Shown here in pieces: positions 54,376 through 63,081 of a stretch of DNA of 64,000 nt; position 1 is the stretch's first letter; each line of letters begins with the position of its first letter. Position numbers and translations under genes: made by a program. A model generated the notes under the pieces. It ran no database searches. It saw nothing but the letters and a program-made list of their open reading frames with translations, and was not told the DNA's origin. This DNA comes from Clostridium culturomicium (lineage in GTDB: Bacteria > Bacillota > Clostridia > Clostridiales > Clostridiaceae), in contig NZ_CCXK01000014.1 in the NCBI RefSeq assembly GCF_000821305.1, positions 372,001 through 436,000 on the forward strand, read 5' to 3'.

Positions 54376-55326
54376 CTAACTTCTTTCTATTGGCGTCTCT
54401 ACTGTATTTAAAATATTTTCAATGACCTTTTCACTTTTATTTCTTGAATTACTCATATCATTCTTCACAATAACTCTATGTGCCATTATCGGAACTGCCA
54501 AGTCTTTAATATCTTCTAAAATAACATAATCTCTTCCCTTTATTGCTGCTAATCCTTGACATCCTTTCATTAAATTCAATGTTGCTCTTGGGCTACATCC
54601 TAACTCTATTTCCTTATGATTTCTAGTAGCTCTAACCAAGTCTACTATGTATTTCTTTATATCTTCACTTATATAAATTTTATTATAATTTTTCTGAACA
54701 TAGGAAATCTCTTCTAAAGAAATTACGCTATTTAACTTTTCAAGCGGTTCTTCTTCTATAAATCTATTGATTATTTTAATTTCCTCATCATACTCTGGGT
54801 ATCCAATTGATAACCTCATAAAAAATCTATCCAATTGTGCCTCTGGTAATGGAAATGTTCCAAACTGCTCAACTGGATTTTCTGTTGCTATAACAAAAAA
54901 GGGTTTTCCAAGTTCAATTGTATTTCCCTCAACAGTAACTTGTCCTTCTTCCATGCATTCAAGTAAGGCTGATTGAGTTCTAGGTGTTGCTCTATTTATT
55001 TCATCTGCTAATACAACTTCACTTAAAATAGGCCCTTTTCTAAATTCAAACTCCTTAGTTCCTTGATTATAAAAATAAATTCCTGTTAAATCCGATGGTA
55101 ATAAATCAGGCGTGAACTGAATCCTTTTAAAACTACAATTCATAGTCTTAGATAAAGCTTTACACATTTTTGTTTTTCCTAAACCAGGTACATCCTCTAA
55201 TAATACATGTCCTGAAACGATAAATGAAACAATTATATGCTCTATTACCTGTTCCTTTCCAACAATAACCTTAGAAATATTCTCAACCGCTTTATTCCTA
55301 AACTCTACAAACTTATTAATATCCAC
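54376..55326 (-). CDS. MoxR-family AAA+ ATPase
   Basis: A 316-residue ATPase of the MoxR subfamily: Walker A LLEDVPGLGKTKMCKAL, VVLADEINRATPRTQSALLE (Walker B), sensor region FFVIATENPVEQFGTFPLPE, AQLDRFFMRLSIGYP. These ATPases act as chaperones for partner proteins carrying VWA-like domains. It starts at GTG 55326 behind GGGGGAGAA. First gene of a three-gene operon with the DUF58 and membrane proteins. Confidence 0.93.
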   Translation of the reverse strand: MDINKFVEFRNKAVENISKVIVGKEQVIEHIIVSFIVSGHVLLEDVPGLGKTKMCKALSKTMNCSFKRIQFTPDLLPSDLTGIYFYNQGTKEFEFRKGPILSEVVLADEINRATPRTQSALLECMEEGQVTVEGNTIELGKPFFVIATENPVEQFGTFPLPEAQLDRFFMRLSIGYPEYDEEIKIINRFIEEEPLEKLNSVISLEEISYVQKNYNKIYISEDIKKYIVDLVRATRNHKEIELGCSPRATLNLMKGCQGLAAIKGRDYVILEDIKDLAVPIMAHRVIVKNDMSNSRNKSEKVIENILNTVETPIERS

Positions 55327-55410
55327 AGCTTCTCCCCCTAATTGCCTTTTTTATAATTATACTACTTTTCAAAGATTATAAATATACACATAATTTAAAT
55401 AATTCAACAC

Positions 55411-55453
55411 AAAAAAGCTACATAAAATAGATTTCTCTATTTTACATAGCTTT
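55411..55453 (-). terminator. Terminator of ssb
   Basis: AAAAGCTA and TAGCTTTT with inner TAAAATAGA/TCTATTTTA form a long stem with three mismatched bases, followed by TTTTTTGTG on the minus strand, 70 bases past the ssb stop. Confidence 0.75.
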
Positions 55454-55522
55454 TCACTAGGTTCTTATGCCATATTTCTAGTAATGATTGGTCTTTACAA
55501 GTAATTGTCTGTTTCATTGAAG

Positions 55523-55879
55523 CTAACAATTAGCTACATCTTCATCTTTTTTCTTTTTAATGTTGTTACTCATAAATTGGAACTCATCTGCAATAACTTC
55601 TGATATGTACTTCTTATGACCGTCTTCACCTTCAAATTGTCTACTTTGCAATCTACCAGTTACACTAATGATACTTCCTTTTACTAAGTATTCATTTACT
55701 ATTTCAGCTTTCTTTCCTCTAAGAACAACTGGAATAAAGTCAACATGCTTTTCTCCGGCGGCAGTTTTATATGGTCTGTCAACAGCTAAAAGTAATCTAG
55801 TGAATACTTTACTACCATCTTCAAATACTTTGATTTCTGGATCACGAATAAGCCTGCCTACCAAAACTATTCTATTCAT
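55523..55879 (-). CDS. ssb: Single-stranded DNA-binding protein, short form
   Basis: The start is placed at the second of two ATGs (55,879), six bases after GGAGG, giving 118 residues beginning MNRIVLVGRLIRDPE. It is a single OB-fold (VFTRLLLAVDRPY; DFIPVVLRGKKAEIVNEYL; GSIISVTGRLQSRQF). The long Gly/Pro-rich tail and acidic C-terminal tip of the main SSB are missing; the protein ends in KKKKDEDVANC. It is therefore probably an accessory SSB, distinct from the replicative one usually found with rpsF and rpsR. Confidence 0.92.
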   Translation of the reverse strand: MNRIVLVGRLIRDPEIKVFEDGSKVFTRLLLAVDRPYKTAAGEKHVDFIPVVLRGKKAEIVNEYLVKGSIISVTGRLQSRQFEGEDGHKKYISEVIADEFQFMSNNIKKKKDEDVANC

Positions 55880-55964
55880 CATACACCTCCAACATATCGC
55901 TTATTGTAATTATATCCATTAAAAATTTTTTTAAACATAATATGTCAAAGTTTTTATAAATTTT

Positions 55965-56035
55965 AAGTTAGCAGCCAAATCTTTGATTTAGTTAATGAAG
56001 ACTTACTCAGTAGAGTAATTCTTCCAATGAATATG
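55965..56035. repeat. Dispersed intergenic repeat family 1, inverted copy
   Basis: TTAGCAGCCAAATC-TTT-GATTTAGTTAATGAAG with CTTACTCAGTAGAG (56,002-56,015). That 14-base block is the exact complement of 61,965-61,978, and the CAAATC hairpin has the same format as in other copies. Confidence 0.6.
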
Positions 56036-56048
56036 AGAAAGAGCTACT

Positions 56049-58076
56049 TTATATACCTGAAAACTCTATTCTTACTTTCTCATTACTGCTTACTTGATTT
56101 ATTGCATGATCGTTATATCCTATAGGTTTTTTAGATAAAATATTGGGAAGTTCTACAGTAAATTCACTCCCAACTCCAAGTTCACTTACTACATAAATAC
56201 TGCCGCCATGATTTTCAACTATTGATTTCACTAAGGATAATCCAACCCCACTTCCTTCATGGCTTCTAGTAAATAACTGTTCAACTTGAACAAACTTATC
56301 AAATATTTTTGCTTGATCTTCTTTAGATATCCCTTTTCCATCATCTCTAACTTTAATTTTAACAATCTCCCCTTCATCAATAATCTGAACTTCGATTTTA
56401 CCCTTAGCTTTAGAAAATTTAACTGCATTTGATAATAAATTAAGCATAATTCGCTCAATATTATCCTTATCAACTCCAATTATTTTTTCTTCAACATCAG
56501 TATCAAAGGTAATTGTTAATCCTTTACTTTCTACATATTCAACAGCCTCCATTGTTATATCTTCAACAATCTTAACAATATTATAGTTGCCGAAATTCAT
56601 TTTAAGATTTCCAACATCAATTCTTGTACCATCAATTAAATTATTAATTAATCTCAAAAGTCTATAACTATTTATTTTAGTTAAATTCAAATATCTTATT
56701 AACTGTTCATCTTCACAATTCTTATAATTATATTGAAGCAACTGAACTGTACTTAAAATAATATTAAGTGGAGTTTTTAACTCATGTGATACATTGGAAA
56801 TAAATTCAGTTTTAAGTTTGTCATATTTTAAAGTTTCCTGTAATTTAAGCTTATCTATTTCAGCTTTCTTTTTTTCAGTAATTTCTTGGGTCAACACCAC
56901 AACTGATTTATCACCTTCATAACATAGGGGCATCATTATCATTTCAACTTCAATTATTGTTCCATCTTGTCTTATCATTTTAATTTCCTGTAAGTCTGTA
57001 GTTTTTCCAGTTGTGAAAGTCTTATAATACATTTCTCTATAAATTTGTTTATAATCTTTATGAATCATGTCCATAATATCTTTATTGGTTAAATCATTAA
57101 TGTCTTCGACCCCCAATATTCTTGCTTGAGCCTTATTTCCACTATTAAATTTATTATTAGTATGAATCATAACACCAATAGGTAATAACTCTAACAACTT
57201 CATATAGCTATTTTTATTACTTATAAGATTTTTTTCCAGCTTAACCCTTTTTGTAATATTCTTAATAAGATAAATATAATATATTTCGTTTTTTTCTTCT
57301 AAAAACATGGTAGTAATTTCACAAAATACTGCACTACCATCCCTTCTTATAATCCCTCTATCAACAATATTTATATCCTGAAAATTTTTATGCTGTTCTT
57401 CAATAAGGTTATCTTTATATCTTATTGGCTCTATTTTAACTACATCTAATAAACTCTTTCCCAAAAACACTTCTCTTCCTTCATAATCATCTGATCCACC
57501 TATGATTAATCTTGCTGAATTATTTATAGCTATTATTTTATTATTTTTTTCGATAACTACACCTGTAGATGTAGCATTAACGATTCCCATTGCCATTTCT
57601 GCACTGACATATTCACCACAATGATTTTCTAAAGAATTCTTTATATCTATAAAATTGAACTTCTCATTGTTCTCAACGGTTGCTTCCTTTTCTACATAAG
57701 GCATGATATCAAAAAAACTTTTTTCCTTTTTATTAGCTGGCAACAATAACATTTTATACTTATTATCCCCAATAAAAACATCTGCTAGGTTTAATTTAAG
57801 ATTCCCTACTGTATACATGTTTACTTCAGCTATTGTCTCAAATACTTCTTGTTTCATGCCATAAATGTCGACAATACAAGGCTTTCCACTTTTTTTATCC
57901 TTAAATTTTATTATGTTATTTATTTTTTTATTAAGATAGTTGTCATCAGTAACTATGGATAAAAAATTTCCAGCATGAGCATTGCAATAAACAACTTTAT
58001 TCATATCATCAATCATTACAATTGGTTGTGATATTTCATCATATATTCTTAACTCCGCTAAACTATCAAATTTCAT
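56049..58076 (-). CDS. Cytoplasmic PAS-domain sensor histidine kinase (orphan)
   Basis: The start is placed at ATG 58076 behind GGGGGATT, giving 675 residues. PAS-like regions lie at about 10-110 and 165-290 (TSTGVVIEKNNKIIAINNSA), with another at 295-410 (LLPIGVMIHTNNKFNSGNKA). A HisKA domain carries the phospho-acceptor in FISNVSHELKTPLNIILS. The ATPase domain has NLLSNAVKFS, VRDDGKGISKED and GSGVGLSLVKSIVENHGG. No transmembrane segment was seen, so the signal should be intracellular. No response regulator gene is adjacent. Confidence 0.92.
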   Translation of the reverse strand: MKFDSLAELRIYDEISQPIVMIDDMNKVVYCNAHAGNFLSIVTDDNYLNKKINNIIKFKDKKSGKPCIVDIYGMKQEVFETIAEVNMYTVGNLKLNLADVFIGDNKYKMLLLPANKKEKSFFDIMPYVEKEATVENNEKFNFIDIKNSLENHCGEYVSAEMAMGIVNATSTGVVIEKNNKIIAINNSARLIIGGSDDYEGREVFLGKSLLDVVKIEPIRYKDNLIEEQHKNFQDINIVDRGIIRRDGSAVFCEITTMFLEEKNEIYYIYLIKNITKRVKLEKNLISNKNSYMKLLELLPIGVMIHTNNKFNSGNKAQARILGVEDINDLTNKDIMDMIHKDYKQIYREMYYKTFTTGKTTDLQEIKMIRQDGTIIEVEMIMMPLCYEGDKSVVVLTQEITEKKKAEIDKLKLQETLKYDKLKTEFISNVSHELKTPLNIILSTVQLLQYNYKNCEDEQLIRYLNLTKINSYRLLRLINNLIDGTRIDVGNLKMNFGNYNIVKIVEDITMEAVEYVESKGLTITFDTDVEEKIIGVDKDNIERIMLNLLSNAVKFSKAKGKIEVQIIDEGEIVKIKVRDDGKGISKEDQAKIFDKFVQVEQLFTRSHEGSGVGLSLVKSIVENHGGSIYVVSELGVGSEFTVELPNILSKKPIGYNDHAINQVSSNEKVRIEFSGI

Positions 58077-58326
58077 TACCAATCCCCCGTGTTTATGATA
58101 ATTTTAAATATTATATTACCTAAACATTTTACACTATATTTCCCAGTTTTTTTACTTATTTTTTCTCCCATTATTCTACATTTTATTCTTAATGATTTTA
58201 TCAAACCAATTATTAATACATCTATATTGCTTAAATCAATTAATTCCCCTAAAAATAAACAAAAACTAGCCAATTATTTTTAATAATTTTCCAATTTTTC
58301 TTCATTTTGTTTAATCAAATATTTGC

Positions 58327-59151
58327 TTACTTAAATACATACTCATTTTCTTGCATAATTATGGCATTAAGCTCTCCGCCCAGAAGTATTGTTGTAGAAG
58401 TAAGCTTTAACCATATCATTAAAATAATTATTACACCTATACTTCCATATAAATCTGAATATCTTCCAAAATTATTCACATAATATGCAAATCCCATAGA
58501 GGAAACTGTCCAAACAACACTAGTAAAAACAGCGCCAGGCAATGCGTCCATTATTTTTACTCTACGTGAAGGTATTAACTTATAGATAACAGTAAAGACA
58601 ACAACCATACCCACTATTCCTATTGGATACCTTAAATAATTAACATAATTAAATATCATAGGACTTAAATCTAACCATTTAATTAACGCACTTCCAATTT
58701 TCTCTCCAAATACCAATACTGCTAAAGTAAATAAAATTAACATAATAATTACGAACATAAATATTATTGAAAAAAAAATAACTTTTATAAAGTTTTTATC
58801 CTCCTCTTCATTATAAGCACGATTTAAGCCATAACGAATTGCCCTAAAGGCTCTAGATGCAGTATAAAGCGAAAAAATTAATGACACTGATAATAGATTT
58901 CCATTCCTTGTCAGCAACAACTGCATAGTTAATGTTGATACTAACTCATACAACTGCTCTGGAATCATTGTTCTAAAAGATTCTAAAACACTAGCTGGAT
59001 TAACATTAATAAAACCTACTAAACTTAAAAGCAGAATTAAAAATGGAACCATTGAAAACATTATGTCAAATGCCAACTGGGAAGATAAGTTTGATATATG
59101 GTGGTTATTATATCTAATTACCATTTTTACACTATATTCAGGTATTTTCAT
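58327..59151 (-). CDS. YihY/BrkB-family membrane protein
   Basis: The start is placed at ATG 59151, six bases after GAGGG (an ATG two codons earlier touches it), giving 274 residues. About six transmembrane helices. Family features: LSSQLAFDIMFSMVPFLILL near the N-terminus, RAFRAIRYGLNRAYNEEE, and FGRYSDLYGSIGVIIILMIW near the end. Members were once called RNase BN by error; the function is unsettled. A 244-base A/T-rich gap without a visible gene precedes the kinase. Confidence 0.88.
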   Translation of the reverse strand: MKIPEYSVKMVIRYNNHHISNLSSQLAFDIMFSMVPFLILLLSLVGFINVNPASVLESFRTMIPEQLYELVSTLTMQLLLTRNGNLLSVSLIFSLYTASRAFRAIRYGLNRAYNEEEDKNFIKVIFFSIIFMFVIIMLILFTLAVLVFGEKIGSALIKWLDLSPMIFNYVNYLRYPIGIVGMVVVFTVIYKLIPSRRVKIMDALPGAVFTSVVWTVSSMGFAYYVNNFGRYSDLYGSIGVIIILMIWLKLTSTTILLGGELNAIIMQENEYVFK

Positions 59152-59388
59152 ACTCATCCCTCAATTCTATATTAATAATCTTAATTATATATCCTTTATT
59201 ATCCATTTCAACCTTTTTATATGATTTATTTTTTTCAAACCTATTTTACCTAATCTTCAAATCCTCAACCCTATATATCAATGTTACAAAACTCAAATTA
59301 ATATGAATATAAACGTAAAAATATCTTATAATTATAATATATATGGAATATTTTATTAAATACTAGCCTTTAATAAAGGAGTGATATT

Positions 59389-60186
59389 ATGAAAATAGGA
59401 CTAGTTCAAAATAATATCCTTTGGGAAAATAAACAATTTAATCTAAACTCAAGTAAAGAATATTTTAAAAAAGCTAAAACCCTTAATATTGATTTACTTC
59501 TCTTCCCCGAACTTTCCTTTACAGGCTTTACTATGAATACAAAAATGTTTCAGGAGTCGGACTCATATACTATACACTATATGTCTAACTTATGCAAAAC
59601 CTATGATATTAATGTAGGTATAGGCTATATTCAACAATGTACTGGTGAAAAAGCAAAAAATAAATATACTATAATATCTAAGTCTGGTGATATCTTATGC
59701 AACTACACAAAAATTCATCCATTCTCCTATTCCAATGAAGATAAATATTATATTAGCGGCAACGAGATTGTTTGGTGTAATATTAATAATATTATATTAT
59801 CGCCATTTATATGCTATGACTTAAGGTTTCCAGAAGTATTTCAAATTGCCTCAAAAAAAGCTGACTTAATCACTATAGCTGCCAATTGGCCTTGTTCCCG
59901 TTCAGCCCAATGGATATCTCTACTGAAAGCAAGAGCAATTGAAAATCAATGCTATATCACTGGAGTAAATAGAATTGGTATTGGTAATAATATAACCTAT
60001 AGTGGAAATTCAATGATAATTAATCCTTTAGGCGAAATTATTGCTTATGGAGAAGATGGTACAGACGACATTATAGTTGGAGATATAAGGAAAGATTTTA
60101 TTATTGAAGTCCAAAACAGTTTTAAATTTAAACAAGATAGGAGAGAAGAATTATACTACCAATTAAATAATAAAATTAACAGTTGA
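59389..60186 (+). CDS. Carbon-nitrogen hydrolase (nitrilase superfamily), omega-amidase-like
   Basis: A 265-residue enzyme with the catalytic triad of the superfamily: Glu in DLLLFPELSFTGF, Lys in CNYTKIHPFSY and Cys in SPFICYDLRFPEVF. The close residues (AANWPCSRSAQWISLLKARA; AIENQCYITGVNR; NSMIINPLGEIIAYGE) are those of omega-amidase/Nit2-type proteins, which deamidate 2-oxoglutaramate-like compounds. It reads rightward, against its neighbours, with AAAGGAG before ATG 59389. Confidence 0.88.
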   Translation: MKIGLVQNNILWENKQFNLNSSKEYFKKAKTLNIDLLLFPELSFTGFTMNTKMFQESDSYTIHYMSNLCKTYDINVGIGYIQQCTGEKAKNKYTIISKSGDILCNYTKIHPFSYSNEDKYYISGNEIVWCNINNIILSPFICYDLRFPEVFQIASKKADLITIAANWPCSRSAQWISLLKARAIENQCYITGVNRIGIGNNITYSGNSMIINPLGEIIAYGEDGTDDIIVGDIRKDFIIEVQNSFKFKQDRREELYYQLNNKINS

Positions 60187-60266
60187 ATCTTTCCATTATT
60201 TGAATTATAATATTTTTAAGAATAAACATTATTAATTAACTATAATTATTATAAAGAGGGGTTACA

Positions 60267-60437
60267 ATGATCGATAAAGTATTAGAAATATTAAAAAGTT
60301 CATCAGAACCATTAAAAGCTGGAGAAATAGCTGAAAAGGCCGGAATAGATAAAAAAGAAGTAGATAAAGCTATAAAATCTCTTAAAGCTGAAGAAAAAAT
60401 AGAATCTCCTAAAAGATGCTATTATAGCGCAAAATAA
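60267..60437 (+). CDS. 56-aa winged-helix protein
   Basis: A short gene, ATG 60267 to TAA 60435-60437, preceded by AGAGGGG at normal spacing. The 56 residues form one winged helix: MIDKVLEILKSSSEPLKAGE, IAEKAGIDKKEVDKAIKSLK and a short wing IESPKRCYYSAK. It may be a small DNA-binding regulator or a nucleic-acid chaperone. It lies 80 bases after the amidase gene, probably in the same transcript, and ends at a strong terminator. Confidence 0.8.
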   Translation: MIDKVLEILKSSSEPLKAGEIAEKAGIDKKEVDKAIKSLKAEEKIESPKRCYYSAK

Positions 60438-60438
60438 T

Positions 60439-60464
60439 AAAAGGCACTTTAAAGTGCCTTTTTT
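60439..60464. terminator. Bidirectional terminator between convergent genes
   Basis: AAAAGGCACTTTAAAGTGCC continues into TTTTTT, a near-perfect palindrome with T runs on both strands. It serves the winged-helix gene on the plus strand and the DUF2500 gene on the minus strand, overlapping that gene's stop. Confidence 0.85.
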
Positions 60465-60852
60465 AATTTCTTTTAAATTCTTTAAATCTAGTTCCTTGAA
60501 ATGTCAGTTTCCCCTTGTCACCTTCAACAAGCATACCATAATCACTTCCGCTTACTGCAAGTTCAAACCTATCTCCGCTATCAACTTGAAACGTAGCATA
60601 GTAAAAAGTTGAATTAGATGTGTGATTTATACTATCACCAGTATTATTGTGATGATGTCTTACAGAAATCCTTTTAGCCACAACAGCAGCTTCTACCGTC
60701 AGTACTGGAGCATGGTTATTTTTGTTCCAAATACCAACGCCTCTAACTAAGTTTATAATTACCACACATAAAATAATGAGAAATACAATCATAAATATAA
60801 ACGGAAATACATCAAACATAAAGTTAACTCCAAATCCGTCACCATAATTCAT
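60463..60852 (-). CDS. DUF2500-family membrane-anchored protein
   Basis: A 129-residue protein with one N-terminal transmembrane helix (VFPFIFMIVFLIILCVVIIN) and a beta-rich domain with VVAKRISVRHHHNNTGDS, TFYYATFQVDSGDRFELAVS, and GMLVEGDKGKLTFQGTRFKEF, the DUF2500 pattern. The family is of unknown function. The ATG at 60852 follows GGAGG. Confidence 0.85.
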   Translation of the reverse strand: MNYGDGFGVNFMFDVFPFIFMIVFLIILCVVIINLVRGVGIWNKNNHAPVLTVEAAVVAKRISVRHHHNNTGDSINHTSNSTFYYATFQVDSGDRFELAVSGSDYGMLVEGDKGKLTFQGTRFKEFKRN

Positions 60853-60910
60853 AATTAATCCTCCAACACATTATTACTATATATATTATATAACCGGCCT
60901 CAATATACTT

Positions 60911-61903
60911 CTATAATAAAAGATAGTTAAATACTATATCACAGCCTTCTTGTATATCTGAGTAATTCACCATCTCCATGTTTGTATTTTTATATCTTAC
61001 TGGATATACAATAGTTCCTGTCTTAACTCCCGTACCTTCTTTGTGAATAGTTCTTCCATCACTATATTCTTCGCCGAAAACAAAACCTGGCTTTTTACCC
61101 AATTTTCCATATACGCCTTCAAGCTGCTCCTTAACTTCGTGATGAATAATCATAGTTTTATCCATGAATTTCACAGCAGTACCTTTTCCTAAACTTAATC
61201 TTCCGCTAGCGCCTAAGCTATCCCCTGAAGCTTCACCATCTACTACTAAAGCATACATTGGATTAATAGAATAAGCTGCTGCTCTTGCTCCTCTTCCATC
61301 TAGCACATTTTGAGTAGAAAATACAAAGAATAACTCCTTATCTAAATTTTCCAAGGTTTCCTTTTCTCCCTTAAGTCTTTCCATAGCTTTTAATACCATG
61401 TAGCAGCCTGCCCTATTATCTAATGCTGGAGCAATTATACTTTTCTCTTCCTCAATTATATTAGAGGTTATTACACATACATCGCCTTCCTGTACAAGCT
61501 CTAGAGCTTCCTCTCTGCTTCCTACTCCCATATCAATGTACATATCCTCAAGGGTTCCATCTTTTTTAGAAATGCATACTCTTCCTGAATTTCCATTTTC
61601 AAATTCTACTAAGTTATTAACAAAAGCAGTTTCATCAAATTCACCAACTTTACCGATTCTTAAGAATCCGGTTTCTTCAATATATAATATTATGAATCCC
61701 ATAGTGTCCATATGTGATACAATCATGGTTCTCTTTTCCTCAGGTTGATTTTTCTTTCCCATAAAAGCAATTACATTTCCCATTTTATCTATTTCATTTT
61801 CTATCTCTAATGAATTCAAATATTCAACTATAACACTTCTTACTTCGCTTTCATGGCCACTAACACCAAAAGCACCTACTAAATCTTCAAATAACTTATT
61901 CAT
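60911..61903 (-). CDS. M42-family peptidase paralogue with altered active site
   Basis: A 330-residue protein matching M42 aminopeptidases along its length. It retains the His of IVSHMDTMGFI, the Asp of PALDNRAGCYMV and the Asp of ALVVDGEA. The catalytic Glu-Glu pair is replaced by Gln-Asn (FSTQNVLDGRGARAAAY), and the last metal-binding His is Asn (YPVRYKNTNMEMV, versus CRYIHSAVS in the neighbour). A normal dinuclear peptidase is therefore unlikely; a regulatory subunit or changed chemistry is possible. The frame and ribosome binding site (TGGAGG) are intact, so it is not simple decay. It is third in a series of M42 genes. Confidence 0.85.
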   Translation of the reverse strand: MNKLFEDLVGAFGVSGHESEVRSVIVEYLNSLEIENEIDKMGNVIAFMGKKNQPEEKRTMIVSHMDTMGFIILYIEETGFLRIGKVGEFDETAFVNNLVEFENGNSGRVCISKKDGTLEDMYIDMGVGSREEALELVQEGDVCVITSNIIEEEKSIIAPALDNRAGCYMVLKAMERLKGEKETLENLDKELFFVFSTQNVLDGRGARAAAYSINPMYALVVDGEASGDSLGASGRLSLGKGTAVKFMDKTMIIHHEVKEQLEGVYGKLGKKPGFVFGEEYSDGRTIHKEGTGVKTGTIVYPVRYKNTNMEMVNYSDIQEGCDIVFNYLLL

Positions 61904-61954
61904 AATTTACCTCCATAACTTTCTTTTATAAAGAAATTCCTTCTTATCTTCATT

Positions 61955-62050
61955 CGAAGGAGTGCTCTACTGAGTAAGTTCGAGCAACTAAATCAAAGAT
62001 TTATACTCTAACTTAAGTTCGCCTTAACCAAATCATAGATTTGGAGGCTT
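61955..62050. repeat. Dispersed intergenic repeat family 1, well-preserved copy
   Basis: GAAGGAGTGCTC leads into CTCTACTGAGTAAG (61,965-61,978). It is followed by TAAATC-AAA-GATTTA (61,989-62,003) and the perfect hairpin CCAAATC-ATA-GATTTGG (62,028-62,044), then AGGCTTACTT. It lies between two M42 genes that would otherwise be one transcript. Confidence 0.65.
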
Positions 62051-62052
62051 AC

Positions 62053-63081
62053 TTATAAGGTTTTCAAATATGCCACCAACAGCTTAATTGTATTTGTTAT
62101 ATCTGATTTAGATGCAACTGATACAGCTGAATGGATATATCTGCATGGGACAGACAATGTTGCAATTTTTGCACCTTCTCCAGTTCCATGGAAGGTTGCT
62201 GCATCATTTCCTCCTGCAATAGCCTTTCTTCTCTGATGTATTATTCCAAGTTCATTACCTAATTCCATCAAATCTTGTGCTATATCCGTGTCAAAAATAC
62301 TTGTTCTATCCATAATAGAAATTGCAGGTCCTTTTCCTACCTCGGTGGCACTTAAGTGCTTTGGAATATTTGGCATATCAGCACATATAGTTCCCTCTAA
62401 GGCTATACCAATATCTCCCTTTACGTTTAAAGAAGCAATAAAAGCACCCCTTTCTCCAACCTCTTCCTGAACTGCAAAAACTCCATATATATCTGCATTA
62501 TAACTTTCCTTTAATGCCTCCATAAGGATCAAACAACCCATTCTGTCATCAAAGGCCTTTCCTTTCACTAATCCTTCTCCAAACTCATCATATTCTGTAT
62601 CAAATACCACATACTCGCCAAGTTCGATTAACTTCTCAGCTTCACTTCTAGAGTACGTCCCAATATCAATACAACAGTCATCATAAGTTAAACCCTTCTC
62701 TCTTGGAGCCTTATCTTGAAGGTGAATAGGTTTTGCTCCAATAACTCCTGGAATTTTATCTGGACCAATAAGCACAGTCTTTGATGGTATTATTTTAGCA
62801 TTTATCCCCCCCAAAGCTCTAAATCTTAAAGTTCCATCATTATTATAGCCTGTTATAATAAATCCAACTTCATCCATGTGGGCATCTATTATAACTCTTT
62901 TCCCATTCCCCTTTTTATGGGCAATTACATTACCCATTCTATCTACAAAAATCTCATCTACATAAGGTGCAATCTTTTCTTTTATGAAGTTTCTAACTTC
63001 GCCTTCATACCCTGAAGGTCCATCTAAAGAAGTTAATTTATCTAAAAGACCACCCTTTTCAAGAATCTCTTCTAAAAACAT
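62053..63081 (-). CDS. M42-family metallo-aminopeptidase
   Basis: A 342-residue enzyme with all expected residues: His-Asp in IDAHMDEVGFII, Asp in KAFDDRMGCLI, Glu-Glu in FAVQEEVGERGAF, a later acidic ligand region (ALEGTICADMP) and the last His in PCRYIHSAVSV. M42 enzymes form large tetrahedral shells that trim peptides. The family includes PepA, FrvX and YsdC. Its ATG overlaps the end of the upstream paralogue by 10 bases, so the two are probably translated together. Confidence 0.92.
   Translation of the reverse strand: MFLEEILEKGGLLDKLTSLDGPSGYEGEVRNFIKEKIAPYVDEIFVDRMGNVIAHKKGNGKRVIIDAHMDEVGFIITGYNNDGTLRFRALGGINAKIIPSKTVLIGPDKIPGVIGAKPIHLQDKAPREKGLTYDDCCIDIGTYSRSEAEKLIELGEYVVFDTEYDEFGEGLVKGKAFDDRMGCLILMEALKESYNADIYGVFAVQEEVGERGAFIASLNVKGDIGIALEGTICADMPNIPKHLSATEVGKGPAISIMDRTSIFDTDIAQDLMELGNELGIIHQRRKAIAGGNDAATFHGTGEGAKIATLSVPCRYIHSAVSVASKSDITNTIKLLVAYLKTL

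Noticed and set aside
58076..58273. Leftward frame of 65 codons upstream of the PAS kinase
   Set aside because: No ribosome binding site at its start and no recognisable domain. The kinase has its own start just past it. The gap is best left as non-coding.
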